The translations under genes were made by a program, and so were the position numbers. Below are positions 51,552 through 60,039 of a stretch of 64,000 bases of DNA, in pieces (the first letter of the stretch is position 1; every line of letters begins with the position of its first letter). The notes below the pieces were generated by a model, which saw only the letters and a list, made by a program, of their open reading frames with translations, had not been told where the DNA came from and made no database searches. This stretch comes from Brevundimonas sp. (lineage in GTDB: Bacteria; Pseudomonadota; Alphaproteobacteria; Caulobacterales; Caulobacteraceae). Where the stretch lies: assembly GCF_019636155.1 (NCBI RefSeq), contig NZ_JAHBYB010000007.1, positions 1 to 64,000 of the forward strand, given 5' to 3'.

Positions 51552-52460
51552 ATGCAGGACCTCGCCTGGCGGGCCGAGGCGGCGGGGTTCGCCGTGCTGA
51601 TCGCCGCCCTCAGGCTGATGGGGGTCGAACGGGCCTCGGCCTTCGGCGGCTGGCTGCTGCGGACCCTGGGGCCGCGCACGGGGACCCAGCGCACGGTGAT
51701 GCGGAACCTGCGCATCGCCTTTCCGGACATGGACGAGGCCCAGCGCCGGCGCCTGGCGCGGGACCAGTGGGACCAGACCGGCCGCACCTTCGCCGAACTG
51801 ACCATGATGGACCGGCTGACGCCCGCCTCGGGCCGGATCGAGATCGTCGGCGGCGAACGGCTGGACGCCATCCGCGACGGCGGCCGGCCGGTGGTCTTCG
51901 TCTCGGGCCACCTGGCCAATTTCGAACTGATGCCGGCGGTGATCCTGGCGGCCGGGATTCCGTGTCAGGTGACCTATCGCGCCGCCAACAACCCCTATGT
52001 CGACGCCATGATCCGCGCCAACCGGGCCCGCTATGGGGTCAAGCTGTTCGCGCCCAAGGGGGGCGACGGCGCGCGCGAACTTCTGGCGGGCCTGCAGCGG
52101 GGCGAGTCGGTCGCCCTGATGAACGACCAGAAATTCTCCGAAGGGCCGGAAGTGACCTTCTTCGGCCAGCCGGTGAACGCCGCCCCGGGGCCCAGCCGCC
52201 TGGCCCTCCGCTTTGGCACGGTGCTGCAGCCGATGTCGGTGACCCGCCTGCCGGGGGTGCGGTTCCGCCTGACGGTGCATGAGCCGATCGCCCTTCGCGC
52301 GACCGGCGACAAGTCCGCCGACATCGCCCGCGGCGTCCAGGCGGTGACTACTTTCGTCGAAGACCGGGTGCGCGAACATCCGATCGACTGGTTCTGGGTC
52401 CACAAGCGGTGGCCCGATGCGGTCTACGCCGGGCTGGCCCCCGCATCCGACCGGGCCTGA
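51552..52460 (+). CDS. LpxL/HtrB-like lysophospholipid acyltransferase
   Basis: Membrane acyltransferase of 302 residues of the LpxL/MsbB family that adds secondary acyl chains to lipid A, or related lysophospholipid acyltransferase. The HX4D/E motif is SGHLANFELMP, followed by ANNPYVDAMIRANRARYG. MNDQKFSEGPEVTFFGQPV and FWVHKRW are typical late blocks. The ATG at 51552 opens MQDLAWRAEAAG; a TTG further upstream is less likely. It is probably co-transcribed with the SDR. It overlaps the 3' end of the response regulator by 37 bases. Confidence 0.87.
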   Translation: MQDLAWRAEAAGFAVLIAALRLMGVERASAFGGWLLRTLGPRTGTQRTVMRNLRIAFPDMDEAQRRRLARDQWDQTGRTFAELTMMDRLTPASGRIEIVGGERLDAIRDGGRPVVFVSGHLANFELMPAVILAAGIPCQVTYRAANNPYVDAMIRANRARYGVKLFAPKGGDGARELLAGLQRGESVALMNDQKFSEGPEVTFFGQPVNAAPGPSRLALRFGTVLQPMSVTRLPGVRFRLTVHEPIALRATGDKSADIARGVQAVTTFVEDRVREHPIDWFWVHKRWPDAVYAGLAPASDRA

Positions 52461-52942
52461 TCGGTCGCGCGGCGGAACGGGCCCCGGTAGCCTTCGGCGA
52501 CGCGCCGGCGCCGGTCGGGGCCGAAATAGGTCTCGGCCTTGACGAAGGCCCGAGGCCGCAGGATCACCGCCTGCATCCGCTCCAGGATCGCCTTGGCGGT
52601 GATCGGCTTGACGACGAATTCGGTGACCCCGGCGTCGCGCGCCTCGGTCACCCGGCTCTTTTCCGAATGGCCGGTCATCATGATGATCGGCAGATAGGGA
52701 TTGGCGCTGTCGGGGCTGTTGCGGACCAGGCGGGTGAATTCGACCCCGTCCAGCGGGTACATGTTGAAGTCGACGATCGCCAGATCGACCGGATGGTTGC
52801 GTAGGGCCTCCAGGGCGGCGGCGCCGTCCGGCGCCTCCTTCAGCCGTCGGACGCCCGCGGACTGCAGGATGGCCGAGGTGATGGCGCGCATGTGCTGGTT
52901 GTCATCGACCAGCAGGATGTTGAGGTTGCCGAGGGACGCCAT
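52424..52942 (-). CDS. Single-domain response regulator
   Basis: Receiver-domain protein of 172 residues. Acid pocket Asp13-Asp14, phosphoacceptor Asp58 in LAIVDFNMYP, Thr90 in MMTGHS and Lys112 in FVVKPI are all in place. The C-terminal 45 residues are not an output domain but a charged tail (TYFGPDRRRRVAEGYRGPFR) seen in several Caulobacterales single-domain regulators. No histidine kinase is adjacent. It probably signals through protein contacts. An AT-rich upstream region (52975-53010) likely holds its promoter. Confidence 0.88.
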   Translation of the reverse strand: MASLGNLNILLVDDNQHMRAITSAILQSAGVRRLKEAPDGAAALEALRNHPVDLAIVDFNMYPLDGVEFTRLVRNSPDSANPYLPIIMMTGHSEKSRVTEARDAGVTEFVVKPITAKAILERMQAVILRPRAFVKAETYFGPDRRRRVAEGYRGPFRRATDQARSDAGASPA

Positions 52943-53018
52943 TGGGGCCGTGGAAAGAAGGTCGACGCATCGACGGTCAGGTCAATCTCTAGACTGCAAT
53001 CGTTATTTTAGTGTGATT

Positions 53019-53891
53019 TCAGTCCTGTCCGGACAACAGGCCCGGCGCCGAGCGGCCGACCATCAGGGCGGGATTCAGGTTGCGGTCGCGCCATTTCATG
53101 CGCCAGCACAGGTGCGGGCCGGTGGCGCGCCCGGTCATGCCGACGCGGCCGATGGCCTGGCCCCGCGCGACCCTCTGGCCCGTTTCGACGTCGATGCGCG
53201 ACTGGTGCAGATAGGCGGTGATCAGCCCCTGGCCGTGGTCGATCAGGGTCAGGCCGCCCTCGAAATGCAGGCCGGTGCGGGCCAGGGCCACCCGTCCGTC
53301 GGCCGGCGCCTTGATCGCGGTTCCCTGGGGCGCGGCCAGGTCGACGCCGTAATGGGGCCGCGCCGGCGTGCCGTTCAGCACCCTCTGTGAGCCCCAGGCG
53401 CTGGTGATCCGGTAGGCGTCCAGGGGCCAGGCCATGCCGTCACGGAAGGCGTCGCCGGGCGCGCGGCTGGCGAACCCCTCGGTCTTCAGCGCCACCTCGC
53501 GCTGGATGCGGGCCAGAAGCTCGGGGTCGGTCGGGGTCACCGTGGCCGGGGGCAGGCCGTTGACGACGGTGGAAGGGAAGCGCCCGGGGGCGATGGTCAG
53601 GGTCCGGGCCGCCGTCCGGCCGTCCGGGGCGCGCGCCTCGATCCGGGTCGAGCCGGGGGCGTCGCGGTCGAACCCCACGACGAACAGGCCCGCCTCCGAC
53701 GCCGCCGTCAGGGCCTCTCCGTCGACGAAGACCAGGGCGCGGGGCCAGGTGCGGCCGAAGGCGAAGCCGCCCTGTCGCCATTCGCCGCCGAGGGTCAGGC
53801 CGGGGCTCGACTGGACCGGCAGGGCGCGCGCCGACCCGGCGGCCAGGGCCGCGCCCGCGCCCAGCAGAAGGCGGCGTCGACCCAGGCTCAA
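53019..53891 (-). CDS. Exported M23 family peptidase with variant HxH motif
   Basis: LytM-type protein of 290 residues with a twin-arginine-like signal (LGRRRLLLGAGAALAAGSAR). The peptidase domain (about 155-285) contains HYGVDLAAPQGTAIKAPADG, LIDHGQGLITAYLHQ and GRATGPHLCWRMKWRDRNL. The usual HLH is HLC here, so the third zinc ligand histidine is replaced by Cys, which might still coordinate zinc. The only sensible start is TTG at 53891, overlapping the stop of the DUF2093 gene (TTGA). Confidence 0.82.
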   Translation of the reverse strand: MSLGRRRLLLGAGAALAAGSARALPVQSSPGLTLGGEWRQGGFAFGRTWPRALVFVDGEALTAASEAGLFVVGFDRDAPGSTRIEARAPDGRTAARTLTIAPGRFPSTVVNGLPPATVTPTDPELLARIQREVALKTEGFASRAPGDAFRDGMAWPLDAYRITSAWGSQRVLNGTPARPHYGVDLAAPQGTAIKAPADGRVALARTGLHFEGGLTLIDHGQGLITAYLHQSRIDVETGQRVARGQAIGRVGMTGRATGPHLCWRMKWRDRNLNPALMVGRSAPGLLSGQD

Positions 53892-54091
53892 TCGATCGGC
53901 CCCATGCGGCTGAGCGCCTCCAGAGGGCCGACATAGGCCTCCTGCCGGTCGGGGTTCCAATAGCGCAGGGTCTCCAGCGGAATGGGCTTTTCCGTCACGG
54001 CGCAGGTGACGTAGCGGCCGGGTTTCAGGACCACGAACTCGCCGTCGCCATAATGGACGGTCGCCTGGCCGGAAGGGGGGGTGTCGGTCAT
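53888..54091 (-). CDS. DUF2093 protein
   Basis: Small protein of 67 residues with VHYGDGEFVVLKPGRYVTCA and the conserved IPLETLRYWNPDRQEAYVGP, the DUF2093 signature seen in alphaproteobacteria. The ATG at 54091 gives the correct start; longer reading from 54307 is ruled out by the purD stop region. It is translationally coupled to the M23 peptidase by a TTGA overlap. Confidence 0.85.
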   Translation of the reverse strand: MTDTPPSGQATVHYGDGEFVVLKPGRYVTCAVTEKPIPLETLRYWNPDRQEAYVGPLEALSRMGPID

Positions 54092-54164
54092 GGCCTCACG
54101 ATAACGGCGACGGGTCGGTCCCGCCAAGCCTTGCGCCCCTGACGGGAGATGATGGGGAAGAAGG

Positions 54165-55454
54165 CTACGCTTCCTCCGCCGTCTCCCGCTCCACCGCGCG
54201 CCAGCCGATGTCGGTGCGGTGGAAACCGCCGGGCCAGTCGATCCTGCGGATGGCGGCATAGGCTCGTTCGCGCGCCTGGCGGATGTCGTCGCCCCGCGCG
54301 CAGACATTCAGCACCCGTCCCCCTGCGGCGCACAGCTGGCCGTCCTTTCGCCGCGTCGTCCCGGCGTGGAAGACCTGCACATCCGGCCCGAAATCCTGCG
54401 ACGCTCCGCGGATGATCGACCCTTCCAGCGGGCTGTCCGGATAACCCTTGGCCGCCAGCACCACGCAGATCACCGTCTGCGGATGAAACTCCAGCGGCGG
54501 CAGGCCCGAGACGTCCCCGCGCGCGCAGGCCAGCAGATAGGGGACGATGTCGCCCGCGATCCGCATCATCAGCACCTGGCATTCCGGATCGCCGAAACGG
54601 GCGTTGAACTCGACCACCCTGGGCCCGGCCTCGGTCGCCATCAGACCGGCGTACAGCACCCCGCGATAGGGCATGCCCTCGGCCGCCATCGCCTTGATCG
54701 TCGGCTGGACGATCCGCGCGTCGGCCTGTTCCACCAGTTCGGGCGTGAACACCGGCGCCGGCGAATAGGCGCCCATCCCCCCGGTGTTCGGCCCCAGGTC
54801 GCCGTCGAAGGCGCGCTTGTGATCCTGGGCCCCGCCCAGCAGCACCGCCCGCTGGCCATCGCACAGGGCGAACAGCGAACCCTCTTCGCCGTCCATGAAC
54901 TCCTCGATCACCACCCGCGCCCCGGCCGCGCCGAAACGGCCGCCCAGCATGCGGTCGATCTCGGCCTCGGCGTCGGCCTTGTCGGGGCTGATGGCCACCC
55001 CCTTGCCCGCCGCCAGGCCGTCGGCCTTGATCACATAGGGCGGCTTGAAGACGCTCAGCGCCGCCTTCGCGTCCGCCGCCCGGTCATAGACGCCGTAACC
55101 GGCGGTCGGGATGTCGTGGCGTTCCAGGAAATTCTTCGAGAAGGCCTTGGACGTCTCCAGTTGGGCGGCCTTGGCCGTCGGGCCGAAACAGGGAATGCCC
55201 GCCGCCGCCAGCCGGTCGGCCAGCCCCGCCTCCAGCGCCGATTCCGGCCCCACCACCACCAGGTCGGCCCTGATCTCGCGCGCCAGGGCCGCCAGCCCCT
55301 CGGCGTCCGTCGCCTTCAGGTCGCGCCGTTCGCCCAGCGCCTCCATGCCCGGATTGCCGGGCGCGCAGACCAGCCGCGCGCACAGCGGCGATTGCGCGAT
55401 CTTCCACGCCAGGGCGTGCTCGCGTCCGCCCGATCCGACCAGCAGGATGTTCAT
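54165..55454 (-). CDS. purD: Phosphoribosylamine-glycine ligase
   Basis: ATP-grasp enzyme of 429 residues catalysing the second step of purine synthesis. The opening NILLVGSGGREHALAWKIAQ, PSLCAPGNPG-type loop LVCAPGNPGMEALG, DGLAAGKGVAISPDKADAEA and the metal site RVVEFNARFGDPECQVLMM are intact. The ATG at 55454 begins MNILLVGSGG; a GTG or ATG 12 codons earlier is unlikely. It follows the small frame-broken ORF region upstream. Confidence 0.95.
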   Translation of the reverse strand: MNILLVGSGGREHALAWKIAQSPLCARLVCAPGNPGMEALGERRDLKATDAEGLAALAREIRADLVVVGPESALEAGLADRLAAAGIPCFGPTAKAAQLETSKAFSKNFLERHDIPTAGYGVYDRAADAKAALSVFKPPYVIKADGLAAGKGVAISPDKADAEAEIDRMLGGRFGAAGARVVIEEFMDGEEGSLFALCDGQRAVLLGGAQDHKRAFDGDLGPNTGGMGAYSPAPVFTPELVEQADARIVQPTIKAMAAEGMPYRGVLYAGLMATEAGPRVVEFNARFGDPECQVLMMRIAGDIVPYLLACARGDVSGLPPLEFHPQTVICVVLAAKGYPDSPLEGSIIRGASQDFGPDVQVFHAGTTRRKDGQLCAAGGRVLNVCARGDDIRQARERAYAAIRRIDWPGGFHRTDIGWRAVERETAEEA

Positions 55455-55514
55455 GGCCGCGCAATGGCCCTTGGACGCCCCCGGGGTCAAGGCGTCAAAG
55501 GGGTGAACGGGACC

Positions 55515-55669
55515 TTACGTCAGGGCGAACAGCACATAGGCGGCGCCTCCCAGCAGGACCAGAACCCCGATGATCACCAAGGGCATCGGCGCCCCCGCGC
55601 TGCGGCGGGCCAGGTCGCGTTCGGGCGGGGTCGAGCGGTCGGCGGGTCGGTGTCGCGCGGATCGGCCAT
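55515..55669 (-). pseudogene. Small membrane-protein ORF apparently broken by a one-base frameshift
   Basis: From ATG 55669 a short reading frame MADPRDTDPPTARP... goes off frame, while from about 55640 the next frame reads RSTPPERDLARRSAGAP and ends in a clear membrane helix MPLVIIGVLVLLGGAAYVLF. Joining the two gives a plausible protein of about 52 residues. The break is in a C/G-rich run (CGCTCGACCCCGCCCG), where an indel or a sequencing error is plausible. The helix-only part (55515-55585) could also be a separate ORF of 23 residues. Confidence 0.4.
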
Positions 55670-55733
55670 GAAGCGGCAATGCGTGCGACACCCGACCGTT
55701 CCCCCGCGCGGCGACGTCCTCTAATCTGACGCC

Positions 55734-57326
55734 ATGAGCGACGACTCCTATGTCTTCGAGGGCGCGGCCCCGGCCGAACCGGCGCGCGACAACAATCCGC
55801 CCCTGTCGATCTCGGACCTGTCGTTCGCGCTCAAGCGCACCCTGGAGGAACGGTTCGGCCACGTCCGGCTGCGCGGCGAAATCTCCAAGGTCAACCGCCA
55901 CGCCTCGGGCCACGTCTATCTGACGCTGAAGGATGACAAGGCGGCCATCGACGGCGTCATCTGGAAGGGCTCGGCCCGCAGCCTCGGCGTCCAGCCCGAG
56001 ACAGGGCTGGAGGTCATCGTCACCGGCAAGATCACCTCATACCCGGCCCGCTCCAGCTATCAGATCGTCATCGAGACCATGGAGGCCGCCGGCGCCGGCG
56101 CCCTGCTGGCCCAGCTGGAGCGGCTGAAGACCAAACTGCGCGACGAAGGCCTGTTCGAGACGTCGCGCAAGCGGCCGATCCCGGCCTTCCCCGCCGTCAT
56201 CGGCGTGATCACCAGCCCGACCGGCGCCGTCATCCGCGACATCCTGCATCGCATCGCCGAGCGCTGGCCCTGCCGGGTGATCGTCTGGCCGGTGGTGGTC
56301 CAGGGCGACCAGGCCTGCGGCCAGGTCGCCAACGCCATCCGCGGCTTCGACGCCCTGGCGCGGGGCGGGCCGATCCCCCGGCCGGACCTGCTGATCGTCG
56401 CGCGCGGCGGCGGCTCGGTCGAGGACCTGTGGTGCTTCAACGACGAAGGCCTGGCCCGCACCGTCGCGGCGGCCGCCATCCCCATCATATCGGCCGTGGG
56501 GCATGAGACGGACACCACCCTGATCGACTTCGTCTCCGACCGCCGCGCCCCCACCCCCACCGGCGCGGCCGAGATGGCCACCCCCGTTCTGGCGGACCTG
56601 CGCTACGCCCTGTCCGACCTGTCGGGCCGCCTGGCGCGGTCGGCCGGTCGGCTGGTCGAGGATCGCCGCACCCGGCTGCGCGCCGCCGCCCGCGGCCTGC
56701 CGGCCCGGCCCGAGGACCTTCTGTCCCTGGCCCAGCAACGTCTGGACATGGCCGGCGGCAAGCTGCGCTCCAGCCTGCAGCAGAACGTCAGCGCCCACCG
56801 GCACGACCTGGTCTCGATCGCCGGCCGCCTGAACCGGGGCCTGCTGGACGGGCGGATCGAGAACCGGGGCGACCGGCTGACCGCCTCCGGTGCGCGGCTG
56901 TCGCGCGCCCTGAAGACCCATGCGGACGCCAAGGCGCACGCCCTCGGCCGCATCGCCGCCCGTCTGTCCGACGAACCGCTGAAACGCCGCCTGGACCAGC
57001 GCGCGGCGCGGCTGGAGGCGGCGGGGCGCAGCCTGGGCCGCTGGCCCGACCGGCTGACGCGCGAGGACGAGCGGCTGTCGGCCCTGGCCCGCGCTCTCCT
57101 CGGCCTCGACCCCGCCCGGCCCAAGCCCGGCTTCGCCCGCGTCGAGGCCGAGGACGGCCGCTGGATCACCCAGGCGGCGGCCCTGGCGCCCGGCCAGGCG
57201 GTCAGCCTCGTCTTCCCCGACGGCGCGCGCGGCGCCCGCATCGACGGCGAATCCGCCGCCCCTCCCCCCAGACCCCGACTTCACAAACCCAAGCCGACGC
57301 CCCCCGGCCAGGGCGACCTGTTCTGA
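55734..57326 (+). CDS. xseA: Exodeoxyribonuclease VII large subunit
   Basis: Catalytic subunit of exonuclease VII, 530 residues. It has an N-terminal OB-fold (about 22-120; [34 protein letters not shown]), the catalytic domain with [35 protein letters not shown] and [17 protein letters not shown], then a long Arg-rich helical region, and a C-terminus [23 protein letters not shown], typical of alphaproteobacterial XseA. It is divergent from the purD side; xseB is not present. Confidence 0.95.
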   Translation: MSDDSYVFEGAAPAEPARDNNPPLSISDLSFALKRTLEERFGHVRLRGEISKVNRHASGHVYLTLKDDKAAIDGVIWKGSARSLGVQPETGLEVIVTGKITSYPARSSYQIVIETMEAAGAGALLAQLERLKTKLRDEGLFETSRKRPIPAFPAVIGVITSPTGAVIRDILHRIAERWPCRVIVWPVVVQGDQACGQVANAIRGFDALARGGPIPRPDLLIVARGGGSVEDLWCFNDEGLARTVAAAAIPIISAVGHETDTTLIDFVSDRRAPTPTGAAEMATPVLADLRYALSDLSGRLARSAGRLVEDRRTRLRAAARGLPARPEDLLSLAQQRLDMAGGKLRSSLQQNVSAHRHDLVSIAGRLNRGLLDGRIENRGDRLTASGARLSRALKTHADAKAHALGRIAARLSDEPLKRRLDQRAARLEAAGRSLGRWPDRLTREDERLSALARALLGLDPARPKPGFARVEAEDGRWITQAAALAPGQAVSLVFPDGARGARIDGESAAPPPRPRLHKPKPTPPGQGDLF

Positions 57327-57432
57327 CCCCCCTCACCCCCTCCGACTTCCCTCACCCTCTCCCGCTGGGAGAGGGCTTGAACGCCCAAGAGCCCGTCAGG
57401 GCGATTGGACTTGCGTGAAAGGGTGAGGGTCG
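57326..57432. repeat. Intergenic repeat family C-like (copy 5)
   Basis: CCCTCACCCTCTCCCGCTGG with GAGAGGGCTTG and a terminal GAAAGGGTGAGGG are inverted around a short spacer. It directly follows xseA and starts 1.2 kb of repeat-rich non-coding DNA. Confidence 0.7.
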
Positions 57433-57453
57433 GTTGTCGACCGCTTCTCCCCT

Positions 57454-57577
57454 CCGCTTCCCCGGCGAATGCCGGGGCCCAGATCGAAGGGCTCAGACAG
57501 CTGGGGCTTGGGCTTGTGATCAAAGGCCTTCTGCAGAGTCACGCCATCTGGGCCCCGGCATTCGCCGGGGGAAGCGG
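57454..57577. repeat. Intergenic palindromic repeat family D
   Basis: Arms CCGCTTCCCCGGCGAATGCC (57454-57484) and its complement in GGCATTCGCCGGGGGAAGCG (57546-57577) are inverted with one extra G, enclosing about 60 bases. Each arm contains its own CCCCGG...CCGGGG hairpin. It has the same layout as family A but a different sequence. Confidence 0.85.
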
Positions 57578-57678
57578 TCAAGAAGCCGGAGTGTAAACCC
57601 TGGCGAACCCAACTTCCTGACCCCGCACATCAATCCCCGCCGCTAGCCCCATCTCGCACGCCTGGGCTGGGAACGGGC

Positions 57679-57905
57679 CTATACTCCCCTGGTCCCGTCG
57701 CATGGGGAGGCCGCGAGGCCAGCGACTTCGCGGCGGCGGGAGCGGAGGAAGCGGGGCTGTGTGTTCACACACACAGGCCTGCGGTCGTCGGATCGGACAG
57801 TCATTGGCGACGGGTCCGGCGACCGAGGGAGGGTCGAGGGGGTTACTCTGGCCGTTCCGGGAGGGGTTCGTTGGACCTCCCCGCCCGCCGCGGGCCACCG
57901 GGAGT
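57679..57905 (+). ncRNA. Unassigned structured region, candidate non-coding RNA
   Basis: No believable ORF covers this stretch. TATACT at 57680-57685 could be a -10 box. About ten bases on, GGTCCCG and GGGGAGG (57704-57710) are complementary to CCTCCCC (57876-57882) and CGGGCC (57890-57896), so the transcript could close on itself. A strong internal hairpin, CTGTGTG-TTCA-CACACACAG, is central. It is not RNase P (no GAGGAAAGUCCGGGC), not SRP RNA and not tmRNA by its motifs. A 6S-like rod is possible but unproven. Confidence 0.35.
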
Positions 57906-58072
57906 AGCCGAAAAGATCGGCGCCCGCCCCGAGCTCGTGGAAACCTTCCGCGCGGAGCGTCAGACCTCTCGCCGAACACGGCATCTTGTTTCCTCACGCC
58001 GGGCGAAGGCCCGACGCTCCGCCGCCTTCCCATCACTTCGCAGCATCCGCTGGCGGAGGCGCCGCCAATTCC

Positions 58073-58205
58073 GCCCTCAAGCCGCGAGCGACCGCGCGGC
58101 GAGCATAGGGCAGGCAATTGCCCTCAAGCCGCGAGCGACCGCGTCGCGAGCCTAGGGCAGGCCATTGCCCTCAAGCCGCGAGCCGCCGCGCGGCGAGCAT
58201 AGGGC
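58073..58205. repeat. Tandem repeat, three 47-bp units
   Basis: Units at 58073-58119, 58120-58166 and 58167-58205 (last one shortened) begin GCCCTCAAGCCGCGAGC and contain GAGCATAGGGC. Each unit folds on itself (GCCCT...AGGGC). Differences are few (for example GCGCGGC to GTCGCG in unit 2). Confidence 0.85.
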
Positions 58206-58212
58206 GCACAAA

Positions 58213-58366
58213 TCCTTCTCCCCTCGGGGGGAGAAGGTGTCATGCAGCGCATGACGGATGAGGGGGCTGGGTCCGCGCGAGGGTCGTCGGATGATGAGGA
58301 TGGGTCGGGCCGCCCCCTCATCCGAGCGGCTCCGCCGCCCACCTTCTCCCGCAAGGGGAGAAGGGC
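58213..58366. repeat. Intergenic repeat family C (copy 6)
   Basis: Left arm CCTTCTCCCCTCGGGGGGAG with AAGGTGTCATGCAGCGCATG, right arm CTCCGCCGCCCACCTTCTCC with CGCAAGGGGAGAAGG. It adjoins the tandem repeat. Confidence 0.8.
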
Positions 58367-58379
58367 GATGGGGCGATGG

Positions 58380-58471
58380 AGAGCCGCTTGGGCCACGCGA
58401 CGAACAGACCCCCTCCGCCTCGCCGGCTGTCGCGACCGATCCACCTCCCCATGGAATGGGGAGGAGACGGG
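58380..58471. repeat. Partial family B repeat
   Basis: The right half of family B, ending CCCCATGGAATGGGGAGGAG, without the matching left arm. A further truncated stretch with CACCCGCAAGGGGAGAAGGA runs to about 58555, so repeats reach the stop of the next gene. Confidence 0.65.
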
Positions 58472-58555
58472 AGGGCGCCATCATCCGACCTCGCTCCGCT
58501 CGGCCATCCGTCGTCGGTCGCCCGCGACCTTCGTCCACCCGCAAGGGGAGAAGGA

Positions 58556-59482
58556 TCAAACGCCGAGGATCCAGCCTTCTTCCTGTTCGACCCGTTCGAT
58601 CAGCGCCGGCGTCGCCGACTTCGGCGGGGCGAAGGCCTTGGCCAGGGTTCCGTCGTCGTCCATGGCGGCGAGGCGTTCGGCCGTGACCCGGACCTGGGCC
58701 TGGTCCTTGAACTCGCCGGCTTCGGGCTTGGCGCCGTAGAGCGACGGCCAGACCTCGACCACCAGGGCCGACAGGGGTTCGACGTCGTCGGCGCCCAGTT
58801 CGCGCCAGCCGGTGCCGAACGGCCAGACGGCGCCCGAAGGCCCCATCTTGTCCAGCAGGCGAATGACCGCGGGGACGCCCATCAGGGTCTGGCCGCCGAC
58901 GGCGCCGGCGCCGTGCATCTGCCAGACGCTCTTGGGCTGGAGCCTGCCCTTGCGGGCCGCGTCCTCGGTGGCGCGGAACTCGGGGATGTCGGCGCCGGCG
59001 CCTTCGGGCGGCTTGGTGGTGGTCAGCCACCGCTGGGCCTGGCTGGCGGGCGCGCCCCACAGGGGCCAGGCCTGATCGGTCATCAGCCGGTTCATCTTGG
59101 CCGCGACCTGATAGCGGTTGTTGGTGTTGTCCGGCTTGTCGACCACGTTCTTGTCGATGAAGGCCCACATCGCGCGCCAGGGCGTCCCGTCCAGCTTCAG
59201 CCGCGCCGCCGTCCCCGCCGGATAGCCCAGGTTGAAGTCGAACCCGACCAGCACCCGGTCGCCGCGCTTGCGATGATCGGCCAGGATGGACGCCAGCAGG
59301 GCCTCGCCCTCGGCGCGGGTGGCGACGTTGTGGGTCTCGGAATAGAGGCGGAAGCGCACGTCGCGCTTGGCCACGCCCAGCCACAGCGAGTTGTCGCCGA
59401 GCTTCTTCGTCTCGGCGGCGGTCCAGTCGGCGACGATATAGGCGTCGAAAAGGCGGGCCACGACGGCCTCCTTGAAAAGCAT
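58556..59482 (-). CDS. Conserved protein with RNase H-like (DUF429-like) features
   Basis: Soluble protein of 308 residues. An N-terminal DAYIVADWTAAETKK and GDRVLVGFDFNLGYPAG recall the acidic strands of DUF429/RNase H-like folds, with Asp residues in place for metal binding. Further distinctive segments are WHKNVVD-type FIDKNVVDKPDNTNN and SGAVWPFGTGW. Relatives are often labelled CbiG-like cobalamin proteins in databases, which I think is a misnomer because no other cobalamin gene is near. The C-terminus ends EEGWILGV. Confidence 0.65.
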   Translation of the reverse strand: MLFKEAVVARLFDAYIVADWTAAETKKLGDNSLWLGVAKRDVRFRLYSETHNVATRAEGEALLASILADHRKRGDRVLVGFDFNLGYPAGTAARLKLDGTPWRAMWAFIDKNVVDKPDNTNNRYQVAAKMNRLMTDQAWPLWGAPASQAQRWLTTTKPPEGAGADIPEFRATEDAARKGRLQPKSVWQMHGAGAVGGQTLMGVPAVIRLLDKMGPSGAVWPFGTGWRELGADDVEPLSALVVEVWPSLYGAKPEAGEFKDQAQVRVTAERLAAMDDDGTLAKAFAPPKSATPALIERVEQEEGWILGV

Positions 59483-59520
59483 GCGGGCGGGAGTCAGGCG
59501 GGGCTTCTAGCCCTCCGCGC

Positions 59521-60036
59521 CTAGGCCTTCAACAGCGCCTCGATGTGCGACAGCCAGCGGCGGCCCAGGCGCAGGGCCTCGGCCGACGACCCGGCCTGGC
59601 CGGGCGAGGCGGCGTTCCACAGGGCCAGCTCGAACTCCGGATGGCGGGGGTCCGCGAACATAAGCCGCAGGACGACCTGTTCGGCCTCGGGCGCCATGAC
59701 GTCCAGGGCCTTGCGCTGCTCGCCCCGGCGGATGCGGGCGACGACGCAGCCGTCGACGATGATCTCGCCGCCCTCGACCTCGGCGAAGTCATAGACCAGG
59801 CCATGGGCGCCGCGCGCCCACAGGACCGCCAGCTGGCCCTCGTCGAAATCCAGGGCGGCGGCCTTGCCCTCGGCCGGGGCGATGGCCTCGGCGTCGCCGA
59901 TCCGGCCCAGGGATTTGAGCATGGCGCGGCGCAGGCGGCGCTGGGGCTCCATCCACCAGGCCAGGGCCAGGGTGGCCGTGGTCAGGGCCGCGGCGGCCAG
60001 GGCGATCAGCAGGACGGTGCGGAAGGCCTCGTCCAT
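59521..60036 (-). CDS. Hypothetical single-pass membrane protein
   Basis: Protein of 171 residues with one N-terminal membrane helix (TVLLIALAAAALTTATLALAWW, residues about 7-28) followed by a basic MEPQRRLRRAMLKSLG and a soluble domain beginning with acidic GDAEAIAPAEGKAAALDFDE. No signal cleavage is evident, so it is probably membrane anchored with the domain in the cytoplasm. It ends 3 bases short of xth on the same strand, suggesting co-transcription. I do not recognise the family. Confidence 0.75.
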   Translation of the reverse strand: MDEAFRTVLLIALAAAALTTATLALAWWMEPQRRLRRAMLKSLGRIGDAEAIAPAEGKAAALDFDEGQLAVLWARGAHGLVYDFAEVEGGEIIVDGCVVARIRRGEQRKALDVMAPEAEQVVLRLMFADPRHPEFELALWNAASPGQAGSSAEALRLGRRWLSHIEALLKA

Positions 60037-60039
60037 CGG

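Noticed and set aside
57690-57905. RNase P RNA, SRP RNA or tmRNA
   Set aside because: The universal motifs of these RNAs (for example GAGGAAAGUCCGGGC, GGAAGCAGC, tag-encoding stretch) are not present on either strand.
58073-58205. CRISPR-like array
   Set aside because: The 47-bp units are contiguous without unique spacers, and there are no cas genes.
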